A DNA stretch of 64,000 nucleotides, from assembly GCA_033722295.1 (NCBI GenBank), contig JAWVZH010000001.1:1-64000 (forward strand), written 5' to 3'. The translations under genes were made by a program, and so were the position numbers. Shown here piece by piece: positions 32,201-40,856 of the stretch; the stretch's first letter is position 1; each line of letters starts with the position of its first letter. Below the pieces are notes generated by a model. That model saw nothing but the letters and a program-made list of their open reading frames with translations. It had not been told where the DNA came from and searched no databases. The stretch comes from JAWVZH01 sp033722295 (GTDB lineage Bacteria > Bacteroidota > Bacteroidia > Chitinophagales > Saprospiraceae).

Positions 32201-33658
32201 GTGAGAGATACTTCCCTGGCCTGTCCATCCGGTGAGATAATGATCACCTTTGAGTCACCTGATAGTATTCGCATGTTCGAGTGGGTCTATCCAGACTCCT
32301 CAATTGTCGATATTTCTGATCCTACCGTTGACATGCCAGGTGTGTATTCACTGCATGTAACTGGCATGAATGGCTGTACAAATTCTACCTCACTTCTGGT
32401 CCGTCCAGCCGTGCCTCCCAATGCTCAGACATTTAACGATACTATTTCTTGTATAGATGATACGGCTGTTCTTAGAGCCGACCTGTCGGACGATGTAGAT
32501 TCTATCTATTGGTACAGTGAGGAAGGATACCTCTCCACCGATCAAAGTCCCACAGTTCTGGAAGGAGGCACCTATAAACTGGTAGTCATTGGAAAGAATC
32601 AGTGCAGGGATACTCTGCCTCTACTTGTTTTTATGGATACTCTGAGGCCTTCTGCGAATATCGATTCGTCCGGAATCCTGGGATGCTCGTCTACTGTTGT
32701 AACACTCAGAGCTGTAGCCGACGGGATGAACGCTGACAGATATGGCTATCACTGGGAATCTATAATGAATCCCGGTTCTGTTTCAAACCCCGGCAATGAG
32801 CAGGTCCAAATCGATCAGGCAGGCTCATATGTGCTCATTACGCAAGACCTCGTCAATGGATGCATCACAACAGATACGATCGAAGTGAACAGATTGAGTT
32901 CGGATCTGGTCCTGGCCGGAGTGACCGCGAGAGACCCTTCCTGTAAGGGAGGGCAGGATGGTCGAATAATACTTGGTGCCATATCAGGAGGAATTGATCC
33001 GATCAATGTCATACTAAATGGCTCACAATACTCTGATATACAGGTTTTTGATTCTTTGGTTAGGGGTAGATATGATTTTCATATCGAAGATGCTGCCGGC
33101 TGTGGTCTGGACACAGTGATCGTTTTAAATGACGGTCCCGAACTTATATTGGATGTCGGTCCGGATACGCTCATATCTCTTGGAGATACAATTACCTTGC
33201 GACCTCAAGAATACCCTGCTCAATGGACCGGTCTTTTCTGGACTCCTGACGAAAATATTAACGATGTCAATATGCTGAATCCGGCGGTTTCTCCGAACAC
33301 CACTACTACCTACAGGCTTACAATGATCAACCAGGCAGGATGTGAAGTATGGGATGAATTAGTAGTACGTGTTGATGATGAAATCCAGGTTTTTGTGCCC
33401 AACATATTTTCACCCAATGGTGACGGGATCAATGACCGGTTTCTGCTTTACCCTGGAAAGGGCGTTGAAGATATCATCGATATACGCATCTTTGATAGAT
33501 GGGGAGAGATGGCTTATTATTCGTCTGTCAATGACGGTTGGGACGGTACTATGAATGGAAGACAAAGTCCTGAGGGTGTTTATGTTATATTGGCTCAAAT
33601 TAGGGGTGAAAGTGGGAATAATTATGTAATTTCGAAAGATATCACCCTTATCAGGTAA
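29240..33658 (+). CDS. Giant secreted P-domain protein with Ig-like repeats and T9SS type B signal
   Basis: About 1472 residues from the ATG at 29240, which gives MKIMRHLGLFFLLLPG, a good signal peptide; the open frame extends up to 29183 but adds only hydrophilic residues. The first 170 residues form a proprotein-convertase P-like domain (VNFEHEFLGDLQVFIESPSG, GTWTLRFVD). Eleven tandem Ig-like modules of about 78 residues follow (30343 to about 32930), each starting D-T/S-x-x-C and ending around NGC. A SprB-like module and a type B sorting domain (FSPNGDGINDRF, FDRWGE, WDGT, KDITLIR) complete it. Probably a surface adhesin or matrix protein. Confidence 0.85.
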   Translation: MKIMRHLGLFFLLLPGVVASQCRIDTNIQLREVDTLNLTIDIEGALNNDLSDPDQGLCKVRVNFEHEFLGDLQVFIESPSGQMVQLMGPTGNFGLTQFSTWDVCFLPNSEPVSPDAGFNDRWSNNQLWGAFAGTYTGSYHVFFGDLADLDTGPVNGTWTLRFVDRTIFYVGKVLGFELSFCDSTGVMCQPCQPGSFDLEVPDRIFCEGDSLLDFTVDTEYSDQPDSILYEPVIYVVDSTDLIRDIGRNVKLSDASPGTYRICGLSYYLPHDPLLPGVGDNWEKFRDSTQKGDIAICYGFMGCQQIRIRSHSDTTRITETICRGDTIDIFDDQYFETGRYVLKDQNLVGCDSVVLLELTVVDFVPEVVLDTLDCINSTVILDGSASIGPAGFTMEWSTDQGMIEDTLDEGIIRVSQSGQYTLVLSAGQCTDSLVVEVIEDDEVPQLEILGDTLNCTNTSVVLYSTTSADQPTYQWQFGGNIVGDDDSLFVDTAGMYQLTVTDDNGCSKSQSFRVFVDTVSPDPEVRVDSITCLSDTAEVFLLDSLNFQSVQWEGPGNFTSFQSRILLDEPGTFVVTVEAENGCVDSLAVEVRDIRDFPMITFKTDTITCQNEEADIVAIPNMRVSSYEWEGPGGFISEDSSVTVVEPGLYRLSVTGENGCEVDTAIEILSERELLDLRLFADSLECGKSSPKAWYTVEASFQNSMWTTPSGQQVATDSVLLDREGFYRLLVTTPKGCIYADSIFITDYRNVYDAVLNGGKISCKDDSVTVAARTGVGKLDYTWFYSGRQVGADSAILVGQAGWYSVVIEDSSDCQYSDSILVVADTSSPDIRIMGDSVLSCSELFSEIRIESDSILSNIQWVGPNGLLGDDRVVRIDQPGLYVVSAEASNGCVAYDSLLISQDTTKPAFDITGGTITCDQSTVILEPTRQENNWRFEWILPNSDTSEQLDLEVTVPGTYALLVTNEGNGCRTLRSIEILSDTMTPEVNVRDTSLACPSGEIMITFESPDSIRMFEWVYPDSSIVDISDPTVDMPGVYSLHVTGMNGCTNSTSLLVRPAVPPNAQTFNDTISCIDDTAVLRADLSDDVDSIYWYSEEGYLSTDQSPTVLEGGTYKLVVIGKNQCRDTLPLLVFMDTLRPSANIDSSGILGCSSTVVTLRAVADGMNADRYGYHWESIMNPGSVSNPGNEQVQIDQAGSYVLITQDLVNGCITTDTIEVNRLSSDLVLAGVTARDPSCKGGQDGRIILGAISGGIDPINVILNGSQYSDIQVFDSLVRGRYDFHIEDAAGCGLDTVIVLNDGPELILDVGPDTLISLGDTITLRPQEYPAQWTGLFWTPDENINDVNMLNPAVSPNTTTTYRLTMINQAGCEVWDELVVRVDDEIQVFVPNIFSPNGDGINDRFLLYPGKGVEDIIDIRIFDRWGEMAYYSSVNDGWDGTMNGRQSPEGVYVILAQIRGESGNNYVISKDITLIR

Positions 33659-33685
33659 ATAATATTCTCGTTCAAGCAGCAGATT

Positions 33686-33734
33686 ACCACTTCAGGGGGT
33701 CCATATTGTATGGAGATCACCTGCCAAAAGTGGT
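33686..33734 (+). terminator. Nested hairpin after the P-domain protein gene
   Basis: Three stacked helices can form: accactt (33686-33692) with aagtggt (33728-33734), cagg (33693-33696) with cctg (33720-33723), and tccata (33700-33705) with tatgga (33709-33714) around a ttg loop. No T-run follows. It may be a weak terminator, a 3' stabilising structure or a leader element of the next gene. Confidence 0.45.
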
Positions 33735-33848
33735 AAGGAAATTGTACCATATTAATTAATTTTATTTTAAATCTCGATAACCGTTTGACCACGAGAGAGT
33801 AACAACTTTTTCGAGTCAAATGAATAGTCTTTAGATAATCCAACGGGT

Positions 33849-36800
33849 ATGATTAAAAGAATATTTACTATTCTCTCATTTTTTGCACTTGTGCCTCTTT
33901 CTTCGAGTGCGCAATGTCCCGGTGCCTTCGATTGTGAAGCGAGCCAGGTACTATGTTCTATTGACCAATTGAATGGCTTTACATGTAGTAACCCGGTCAC
34001 ACCAAATGTGACCTTTCCATTTCCGAACCTTTGTTTTGGAGTTGGTGTGCCGCATAATTTGAACTGGTGGGCCTTTATTGGTGCAGGTGGAGCCTTGAAC
34101 CTGACATTTAACTTCGACATTAACAGCTGTGAGATACCTTTTGGTATCCAGGCAGGTGTATTTGAAGGCAATTGCGACGGTTCTGTAGTGTGGGACTGTA
34201 ATGCGAGTTGTAATACCTCCACGTTTACACTCTCAGGTGCAACACAGAAATGCGAGATCTATTACGTATGGGTGGATGGTTGCAACGGTGATGTTTGTAC
34301 TTACAATATCTCCGTCAATGGAAATGGTGGGCCTCCCACTTTGCAAAGGCCGATGCCCGCATTGCAAATTGTAGGCAATCCCTGCGCCGGAGGTCAGGTC
34401 GATGTTGAATTTCCGGGATATGCCGATGGATGCGAGCCTACTTACGAGTGGACCGTTGATGGCGTACCTACTGGAGGCACTGAGGATGAGTCAGTAACAG
34501 TCGACATACCATGTCAGGATCCATTGAATCCTATTCAGGTGTGCCTGACGGCAACTATTGGTAACCCTGCATCAGGAAGTATTTGTGATCAGGACTTTCA
34601 GTGTATCACAGTAGTGCCGATACCTCCAGATCAGCACTTCGGCCAATGTAGAGTCGTTTGCTTTGAGAATCAGCCCGTATTCTGGCAGGGTGTACAGATA
34701 ACATCGAGTTGTATCAACCCTCCTTGTTCTGTAAGGACGACCATAGCGGGTTCGGATTGTTGTGTGGATTCCATCAGGTCTTTCATTTTATTGAGACCTC
34801 CTGGCATTGGCGCAAAAGATACATTTGTTTGCGATCCTAATATTCCTATCATCACTGAAGACTTTCAAACACATGTTGGAGAGGTCTGTGATGAGTTGAT
34901 AGAATTTAAAAGAAGGGTTGTTCACCCGGCATGTCCGTCAAATATACAGTTGTGCGATACGTCGTACTACCTGACGATCGGAAGATTTGATTACGAACAC
35001 GAGTTTGAATTCGAGTGTGGTGCCTGCGCAGGACAAGTGACGATATTCCCAAATGCGGAGTATGTCGGAAGATGTCCTCAGTTCCTTGGACAGGTCACAT
35101 TACAACTGTTCTGGTATAATCAACTTACTGGAGATCAGTTGGGTGTTACCAGTGGAACCGGCTCCATAAATGTGACAAAACCGGGTACGTACTGTTTCAC
35201 AGTAGAAGGCAGATACAGGGATGTAGTTTGTCCTGTACTTCAGCCTGAATGCATCACTATTCCTGAAAGCTTTTTCCCATCGAAACCTCCGATATCAGGA
35301 GACACGGTGATCTGTGCTCAGCGATATACAGCTTATGAAACAAGAGATAGCTCTGATATATGTGACTTTATATGGACGGTACAAAGCGGAGGTGGACGAA
35401 TCATCACGCCTAACTCCCTGGACTCTAACAGGGTAGTGGTAGATTGGGCTAACAGAACCGGTTCGGAAGGCGTGGTCTGCGTACAAACTGTCGCTGATTG
35501 TGGTACAAGGGATAGCTGTATAACAGTGAAATTCCTTCCTGCGCCTGACCCTGACGCGGGTCCAGACCAAGTAGTCTGTGCTCAGTCAACGAATTTTGAA
35601 GGCGTAGAAGATTTTGGTGGTGGAAACTGGGAGCAGATAGGAGGACCGTCAATGGCCAATATAGCGGACATCAATGATGTCAATTCATTGGTTAATGTTG
35701 ACAGATACGGTTCTTACCAGTTTATATGGACAGAAACGAATCTGGACTGCAGCGGCTCTGATACGGTGAACATCCTTTTCCGTCCGGATCCTGAACCAAA
35801 CAATATAGATACGATCTGTAGCAATGATGCTACAAGTTTTAGAATCAGGTTCGAGATCAACAAAGGTCAACCACCTTACACAATTGTAGCTGGTGGTGGT
35901 AATATAGTCATGGATTCGATCTATACTTCAGATACAATCCCTGATAATACACCAACGACCATTACCATCAAAGATGATTATGGTTGTGAATTCACCTTTG
36001 TCGTTGATCATGACTGCGTTTGTAACAATGCACCTGGAGATATTGCAACGGATACAATAAAATTATGTGGCCCGGATGGCGAAGCCTGTGGGGATTACGA
36101 TCCGACCAATATGATTCTCGAGCAAGGACTGGATACCTTCATGTATGTGCTTTATGAAACTGTAGGCAGGATTCAACCAACCTTGTTGGCAATGAATCAT
36201 ACCGGATGTTTCACATTCGATCCGAATACAATGAATTTGGATCAGATCTACTACATAGGTGTCGTTGTAGGCCGTAAAGATCAGTTCGGAAACGTAGACT
36301 TTGATGGTGGATGCCTCCAGACGGTTGAAGCTCAGCCGGTGATATGGTATACAATTCCGACACCGGATGCTGGTCCTGACGATCAGGTATGTGGAAAGAG
36401 CATCAGCCTTAATGGCTCGCTTAGCCTTAATGGATCATTCAGATGGTTAAACACACAAGGCGCGAGCATTGCTGACAATGGTGACCTTAATACCTCTGTC
36501 ACAGTTACGGATTTCGGAGTATACAACTTTGTTCTGGAAGAGGTCAATGGTATTTGTCCGAATACGGATACAGTGACCATCGCCTTTAACGAGTCTCCGA
36601 TGGCAACCAACATTGTTCCAGAGTGTATCGATCTGATCATCAATACATATGAAGTGTGCTTTACGATAAATCTCGGTACCCCACCATACACTATCGTAAG
36701 CGGAAATGGTACCATCACCAATGGTAACATGTTCTGCTCAGATACATTGAATGGTGATACCTTGTACAATATCGTTGTCGAAGATGCCAATGGCTGCTCC

Positions 36801-39563
36801 TTCACGCTACCAGTTGAATTTAGTTGTGATTGCGGCAATACAGATGTAGGTACTATGGATTCCACGCTAATCGAACTATGCGTGGATCAGTGCGCAAACA
36901 TTACTACCAATGGTACCGAGGTATTGCAGCCTGATGAGGAAACATACTTTGTTCTTCATGAAGGAAGTGGTCCATTTATCCAGAATGAGATCATACGGAA
37001 GCCTTATGATCATTTAGCCAACCCTGCTGAAGTTGTGGAATTCTGTTTTGACGCTTCTGCCGGTATGGTGACCAATCAGCGATACTACATATCCAGGCTG
37101 GTTCATGAAGAGAATGCTCCTGACGATCCATGTAGAAGGATCGCACCTGGGCAACCCGTGATCTGGTATGATTATCCGAATGCGGATGCTGGTCCCGATA
37201 TGGACTTCTGTGGTCTCACGGGAGATTTGGGTGCCAATCCTAGTTTGGGTACGGGCACCTGGACACTCCTTAACGGACCAGGTAATGCCATATTCGCAGG
37301 AGGAATGGCTTCGCAGATGATCACGGTGGATGCTTACGGAACCTATACATTCCAGTGGGAAGAAGACAATAAGACATGTACGGATAGTGATGTAGTGGAA
37401 TTGACCTTCCATGACGCTCCGAGGATCACTGATGTGAGCTTCGAATGTGATGATGTAGCTGAAAATTACAGGATCACGATAGTATTGGCAGACGGTGAAC
37501 AGTCTACTTATGAGATAAGCGGTGTGCCAATTGCAGATCAATTGGACGCGAACACATTTGTTACAGACTGGATACCTACAGGCGATGCAGTAACTTTCTG
37601 TGCTACAGATTTCTGGGATTGCGCGCCGGCTTGTCTCGACACTACTTATGTTTGTGAGTGTCTGACAGAGCCAGGAACGATTTCGTCGGATGATATACTT
37701 TGTATCGATGAGTGTGTTCAGGCCAGTCATGTGGGTGGCAATCTCGACCCGAATGATGTACTAAGATTCGTACTCCATGATGGTGATGCCAATAACTTGG
37801 GCAGTAATATCATAGAGTGCAACGCTACAGGCGAATTCTGTTTCGATCCTTTCGCCATGATGCCGAATACAACATATTACATTACTGCTCTTGCCGGTAA
37901 TCCGGGAAGTAATGATTGTGTTGACTTAACGGAAAGATGCGCTGTAATAACGGATGGCATACCCGTAACCTGGTATGAGTACCCAGTCTCGGCCATTGCG
38001 CAGTCCGATCCTGAATTTACTTGTGAGATCGACAGTATGATCCTGGATGGTACCGGATCAACAGGTCCCGGACCTTTGACCTATAACTGGATCCCGTTAT
38101 CCGGCTCGATCTGCCCTAGTTCAGATGCGGGAGATGCCAGTATCAATATTTGTGCGGCAGGCACTTATATACTTGAGGTAACGCATACCTTGAGTGGGTG
38201 CTCCAACAGAGATACTATTGTGATCACTGCCGACGAGAATATACCAAGCGTAGATCCAGGTGATGATCTGTTACTTACATGCGATGTTACCTCCGTAGAA
38301 CTGGATGGTACCGGTACTGATTTCGGTGGTGATTTTGAGGTGACCTGGTTCGATCCTCAGGACAATCCTATCAGCAATTCGTTGAAAGTGACGGTCAGTG
38401 AACCTGGTACTTATCGCATTTATGTCATCAATGATATTACAAGTTGTGATAATGAGGCTACCGTTGAAGTAAGACAGGATATAGAACCACCTACAGCTAA
38501 TATCGAGCAAGTGGGTGAATTGACGTGCTCTGTGGACGAAATTACATTGAACAGCAATGGAACGAGTACCAGAGGAGGTGTGAGAACTTATGAGTGGTCT
38601 ACAACGAATGGTAATATTTCTGGATCAACAAGCGGATCTTCGATCCAGGTAACCGATCCCGGAGTGTACCAGTTGATCGTAGTAGATGACATCAATGGCT
38701 GTAAGGATACCATTTCTATCCCGGTTGACGAGATAGGAAATACCCTTGCAAGATTTGAGATCACGCCTACACCGCCTACTTGTTTTGGCGATGTCGATGG
38801 TGTGATAGTGATCGACAGGACCATTGGCGGTGATCCACCATTGGAGTATTCTATCGATGGAGGTCCTTTCGGCGGTTCGAATACCTTCACAAACCTCGCT
38901 CCTGGTGACTATAGGATCACTGTTCGAGATGTCAACGGTTGTGAGATGGATACAGTGATCACTATCCCCGAAACTCCGGAGATCGGTATAGAAGCCAAAG
39001 AGGATCTCTTCAAGGAGGCTGGTGATGACGTGAGACTTGATACGCTTATCAAGCGCATCTTTGGTGTGACTTACGAAGAAGCGGATTCCATCTTGTGGTT
39101 CAATACAGAAACGGGTGAGCAATATACGTTCGATGAATTGCTAGACAGTCTGCTCAATAAGGTAGACCTCAGAGTGGAATTGTGGGAAAACGGATGTTTG
39201 GATGTAGACTTCATTACAATATTTGTGAAGTACACAAGAAGGGTCTATATACCGAACGTGATTATTCCTGGGTCCAGCAGTGGAATCGAAGAGAATCAGT
39301 ATCTGACATTCCATGCGAACAAGAACAGGGTAACTAACATCAATTTCCTCAGGGTATATGATCGTTGGGGTGAATTGGTCTATGCCAAGGATAACATTGA
39401 ATACGACGATCGTCTGGGTAGAAGCTTAGAAGGTTGGAATGGTACTTTCAATGGTGAATTGATGAATCCAGGAGTCTTCGTTTACCACTTCCAGGTTGAA
39501 TTCCTGGGTGGAGCTGTAGAGGATTTCTTCGGAGACGTTACCGTCCTGCTTAAATCGAATTAA
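33849..39563 (+). CDS. Giant secreted repeat protein with T9SS type B signal
   Basis: A 1904-residue exported protein with a signal peptide (about 1-21, ending SSSAQ). The N-terminal 160 residues are Cys-rich. Residues 569 to about 1381 hold three tandem super-repeats of 271, 273 and about 269 residues, each starting with DAGPD and ending in a V-I/T-W-Y segment and built of three different submodules. Ig-like modules with the D-x-x-x-C pattern and a SprB-like repeat (CFGDVDGVIVIDRTIGGDPP) follow. The C-terminus (FLRVYDRWGELVY... VTVLLKSN) is a type B sorting domain. Likely a cell-surface filament, adhesin or matrix protein; function unknown. Confidence 0.85.
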   Translation: MIKRIFTILSFFALVPLSSSAQCPGAFDCEASQVLCSIDQLNGFTCSNPVTPNVTFPFPNLCFGVGVPHNLNWWAFIGAGGALNLTFNFDINSCEIPFGIQAGVFEGNCDGSVVWDCNASCNTSTFTLSGATQKCEIYYVWVDGCNGDVCTYNISVNGNGGPPTLQRPMPALQIVGNPCAGGQVDVEFPGYADGCEPTYEWTVDGVPTGGTEDESVTVDIPCQDPLNPIQVCLTATIGNPASGSICDQDFQCITVVPIPPDQHFGQCRVVCFENQPVFWQGVQITSSCINPPCSVRTTIAGSDCCVDSIRSFILLRPPGIGAKDTFVCDPNIPIITEDFQTHVGEVCDELIEFKRRVVHPACPSNIQLCDTSYYLTIGRFDYEHEFEFECGACAGQVTIFPNAEYVGRCPQFLGQVTLQLFWYNQLTGDQLGVTSGTGSINVTKPGTYCFTVEGRYRDVVCPVLQPECITIPESFFPSKPPISGDTVICAQRYTAYETRDSSDICDFIWTVQSGGGRIITPNSLDSNRVVVDWANRTGSEGVVCVQTVADCGTRDSCITVKFLPAPDPDAGPDQVVCAQSTNFEGVEDFGGGNWEQIGGPSMANIADINDVNSLVNVDRYGSYQFIWTETNLDCSGSDTVNILFRPDPEPNNIDTICSNDATSFRIRFEINKGQPPYTIVAGGGNIVMDSIYTSDTIPDNTPTTITIKDDYGCEFTFVVDHDCVCNNAPGDIATDTIKLCGPDGEACGDYDPTNMILEQGLDTFMYVLYETVGRIQPTLLAMNHTGCFTFDPNTMNLDQIYYIGVVVGRKDQFGNVDFDGGCLQTVEAQPVIWYTIPTPDAGPDDQVCGKSISLNGSLSLNGSFRWLNTQGASIADNGDLNTSVTVTDFGVYNFVLEEVNGICPNTDTVTIAFNESPMATNIVPECIDLIINTYEVCFTINLGTPPYTIVSGNGTITNGNMFCSDTLNGDTLYNIVVEDANGCSFTLPVEFSCDCGNTDVGTMDSTLIELCVDQCANITTNGTEVLQPDEETYFVLHEGSGPFIQNEIIRKPYDHLANPAEVVEFCFDASAGMVTNQRYYISRLVHEENAPDDPCRRIAPGQPVIWYDYPNADAGPDMDFCGLTGDLGANPSLGTGTWTLLNGPGNAIFAGGMASQMITVDAYGTYTFQWEEDNKTCTDSDVVELTFHDAPRITDVSFECDDVAENYRITIVLADGEQSTYEISGVPIADQLDANTFVTDWIPTGDAVTFCATDFWDCAPACLDTTYVCECLTEPGTISSDDILCIDECVQASHVGGNLDPNDVLRFVLHDGDANNLGSNIIECNATGEFCFDPFAMMPNTTYYITALAGNPGSNDCVDLTERCAVITDGIPVTWYEYPVSAIAQSDPEFTCEIDSMILDGTGSTGPGPLTYNWIPLSGSICPSSDAGDASINICAAGTYILEVTHTLSGCSNRDTIVITADENIPSVDPGDDLLLTCDVTSVELDGTGTDFGGDFEVTWFDPQDNPISNSLKVTVSEPGTYRIYVINDITSCDNEATVEVRQDIEPPTANIEQVGELTCSVDEITLNSNGTSTRGGVRTYEWSTTNGNISGSTSGSSIQVTDPGVYQLIVVDDINGCKDTISIPVDEIGNTLARFEITPTPPTCFGDVDGVIVIDRTIGGDPPLEYSIDGGPFGGSNTFTNLAPGDYRITVRDVNGCEMDTVITIPETPEIGIEAKEDLFKEAGDDVRLDTLIKRIFGVTYEEADSILWFNTETGEQYTFDELLDSLLNKVDLRVELWENGCLDVDFITIFVKYTRRVYIPNVIIPGSSSGIEENQYLTFHANKNRVTNINFLRVYDRWGELVYAKDNIEYDDRLGRSLEGWNGTFNGELMNPGVFVYHFQVEFLGGAVEDFFGDVTVLLKSN

Positions 39564-39589
39564 TCTTATATCCTAGATAAATAATATGA

Positions 39590-39622
39590 GGCTCATGGAT
39601 CATTGATCTGTGAGCCTTTTTT
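39590..39622 (+). terminator. Rho-independent terminator after the 1904-residue repeat protein
   Basis: The arms aggctca (39590-39596) and tgagcct (39611-39617) enclose a 14-base loop that contains a further gatc/gatc pairing, followed by a T-run. It is 27 bp after the stop. Confidence 0.85.
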
Positions 39623-39743
39623 ATCCTTAGATCTGAAAGAGGTGATTGATAAAACCGGGAACGATGAGGATCGTATACCGATACTTGAGGCAGGGTAGGG
39701 GTACGAAAAAGGTCGGGCGAAAGATTGGGAGATATAAATGTAT

Positions 39744-40415
39744 TTATTTCGCGTCGAGATGGTCTTTGACCAGTCCCAGAACGTAATTCAATTGTTGTTC
39801 ACGATCCATATCACTGTTGTCGATGAGAATGGCGTCTTCTGCTTTGACAAGAGGGCTGTCTTCCCGGGTCGAGTCGATGTGATCCCGGTATTTCAGATTT
39901 TCTATGACCTTTGATCTGGTCATTGGAATGTTCCTTTGTAGAAGTTCTTCATGCCGTCTGTTCGCACGAACATTGAGATCGGCCGTCAGGAAAATCTTGA
40001 CATCCGCATCAGGAAAAACCACCGTTCCTATATCCCGGCCATCCATCACGATTCCACCTGATTTTTTATAGGATTGTTGAAGAGCGACCAGTAGGCTTCT
40101 TACGCTGCTGATGGTCGCCACCTGGCTGACCATCTCCGAGACTTCAGCTTTTCTGATGTCCAGTGTTACATTCTCATTGTTTAGAAAAACCTGGTTGTCC
40201 CGAGTAAGTTCAATTTCCAGGTTTTCCAAAGCATTGAGGATCGCTTTCTCATCCTCCAGACTGATATTATGCCTTAAAAAGTAGAGAGTAACAGCGCGAT
40301 ACATGGCGCCTGAATCTATGTAGGTGTAACCAAGGGCATGAGCCAGGTCTCGAGCTAACGTACTTTTACCGCATGAAGAGTGTCCGTCAATAGCAATGGT
40401 TAAAAGATGGGTCAT
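39744..40415 (-). CDS. cmk: Cytidylate kinase
   Basis: Phosphorylates CMP and dCMP with ATP in pyrimidine nucleotide recycling. The 223-residue length is standard. The P-loop GHSSCGKS is at residues 11-18, followed by YIDSGAMYRAVTLY (substrate-binding region) and the MDGRDIGTVVFPDADVKIFL block. It lies 52 bp after the DUF2795-like gene and converges with the giant repeat protein gene. Confidence 0.97.
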   Translation of the reverse strand: MTHLLTIAIDGHSSCGKSTLARDLAHALGYTYIDSGAMYRAVTLYFLRHNISLEDEKAILNALENLEIELTRDNQVFLNNENVTLDIRKAEVSEMVSQVATISSVRSLLVALQQSYKKSGGIVMDGRDIGTVVFPDADVKIFLTADLNVRANRRHEELLQRNIPMTRSKVIENLKYRDHIDSTREDSPLVKAEDAILIDNSDMDREQQLNYVLGLVKDHLDAK

Positions 40416-40467
40416 GATTCACGCCTGATGGTTTATGCAAATATATGACAGCGTCGATCATGCATCT

Positions 40468-40689
40468 TTAGTATTCGTCCTCATTAAACAGGAAATCATC
40501 CTTTCTGGGAAAATCGGGCCATATATCTATCATAGATTCGTAGGCTTCCCCCTCGTCTTCCATTTCCTGTAAATTCTCGATCACTTCAAGAGGGGCCCCC
40601 GAGCGTATGGCATAATCAATGAGTTCGTCTCTGGTTGCCGGCCAGGGTGCATCTTCCAAGTGATGAGCTAATTCTAATGTCCAGTACAT
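40468..40689 (-). CDS. DUF2795-like small protein
   Basis: A 73-residue acidic protein with the PWPATRDELIDYAIRSGAP segment, which resembles DUF2795, a helical domain found in many Bacteroidota as a short stand-alone protein next to core genes. It has no signal peptide or membrane segment. Its function is unknown; possible nucleic-acid or protein binding is only a guess. It is probably co-transcribed with cmk. Confidence 0.8.
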   Translation of the reverse strand: MYWTLELAHHLEDAPWPATRDELIDYAIRSGAPLEVIENLQEMEDEGEAYESMIDIWPDFPRKDDFLFNEDEY

Positions 40690-40748
40690 ATCCTCTAACT
40701 ACGTTAATTACAGTGCTATAATGCAGCTCCGTACGCCCAAAGTTCCCA

Positions 40749-40780
40749 CAAATGTATAAAACAGGTCCTTTTGTGGCAAT
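40749..40780 (-). promoter_or_regulatory. Bacteroidota promoter for the DUF2795-like gene/cmk
   Basis: On the minus strand, ATTG (40780-40777) is followed after 20 bp by TACATTTG (40756-40749), close to TTTG-N19-TAnnTTTG. The start codon of the DUF2795-like gene lies about 60 bp downstream. Confidence 0.55.
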
Positions 40781-40814
40781 AGTCCCATGATTTAAATCTC
40801 AGATAATAGATCAA

Positions 40815-40841
40815 ACATAAATATTTACAAAATATTTATGT
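40815..40841. repeat. Perfect AT-only 11-bp inverted repeat downstream of queA
   Basis: The arms acataaatatt (40815-40825) and aatatttatgt (40831-40841) are exact inverted copies around tacaa. It lies 16 bp past the queA stop and upstream of the promoter of the next minus-strand gene. It may be a weak terminator for queA or a protein-binding palindrome. Confidence 0.5.
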
Positions 40842-40856
40842 GTTACTTTCTATATA

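Noticed and set aside
37014..37730. 238-codon minus-strand open frame inside the giant repeat protein gene
   Set aside because: Antisense to a clear T9SS cargo gene with consistent repeats; product without recognisable domain or signal.
25149..39563. Tandem repeats as a possible CRISPR array or satellite DNA
   Set aside because: The repeats are diverged protein-domain duplications inside open frames. The DNA copies are not near-identical and there are no short direct repeats with spacers.
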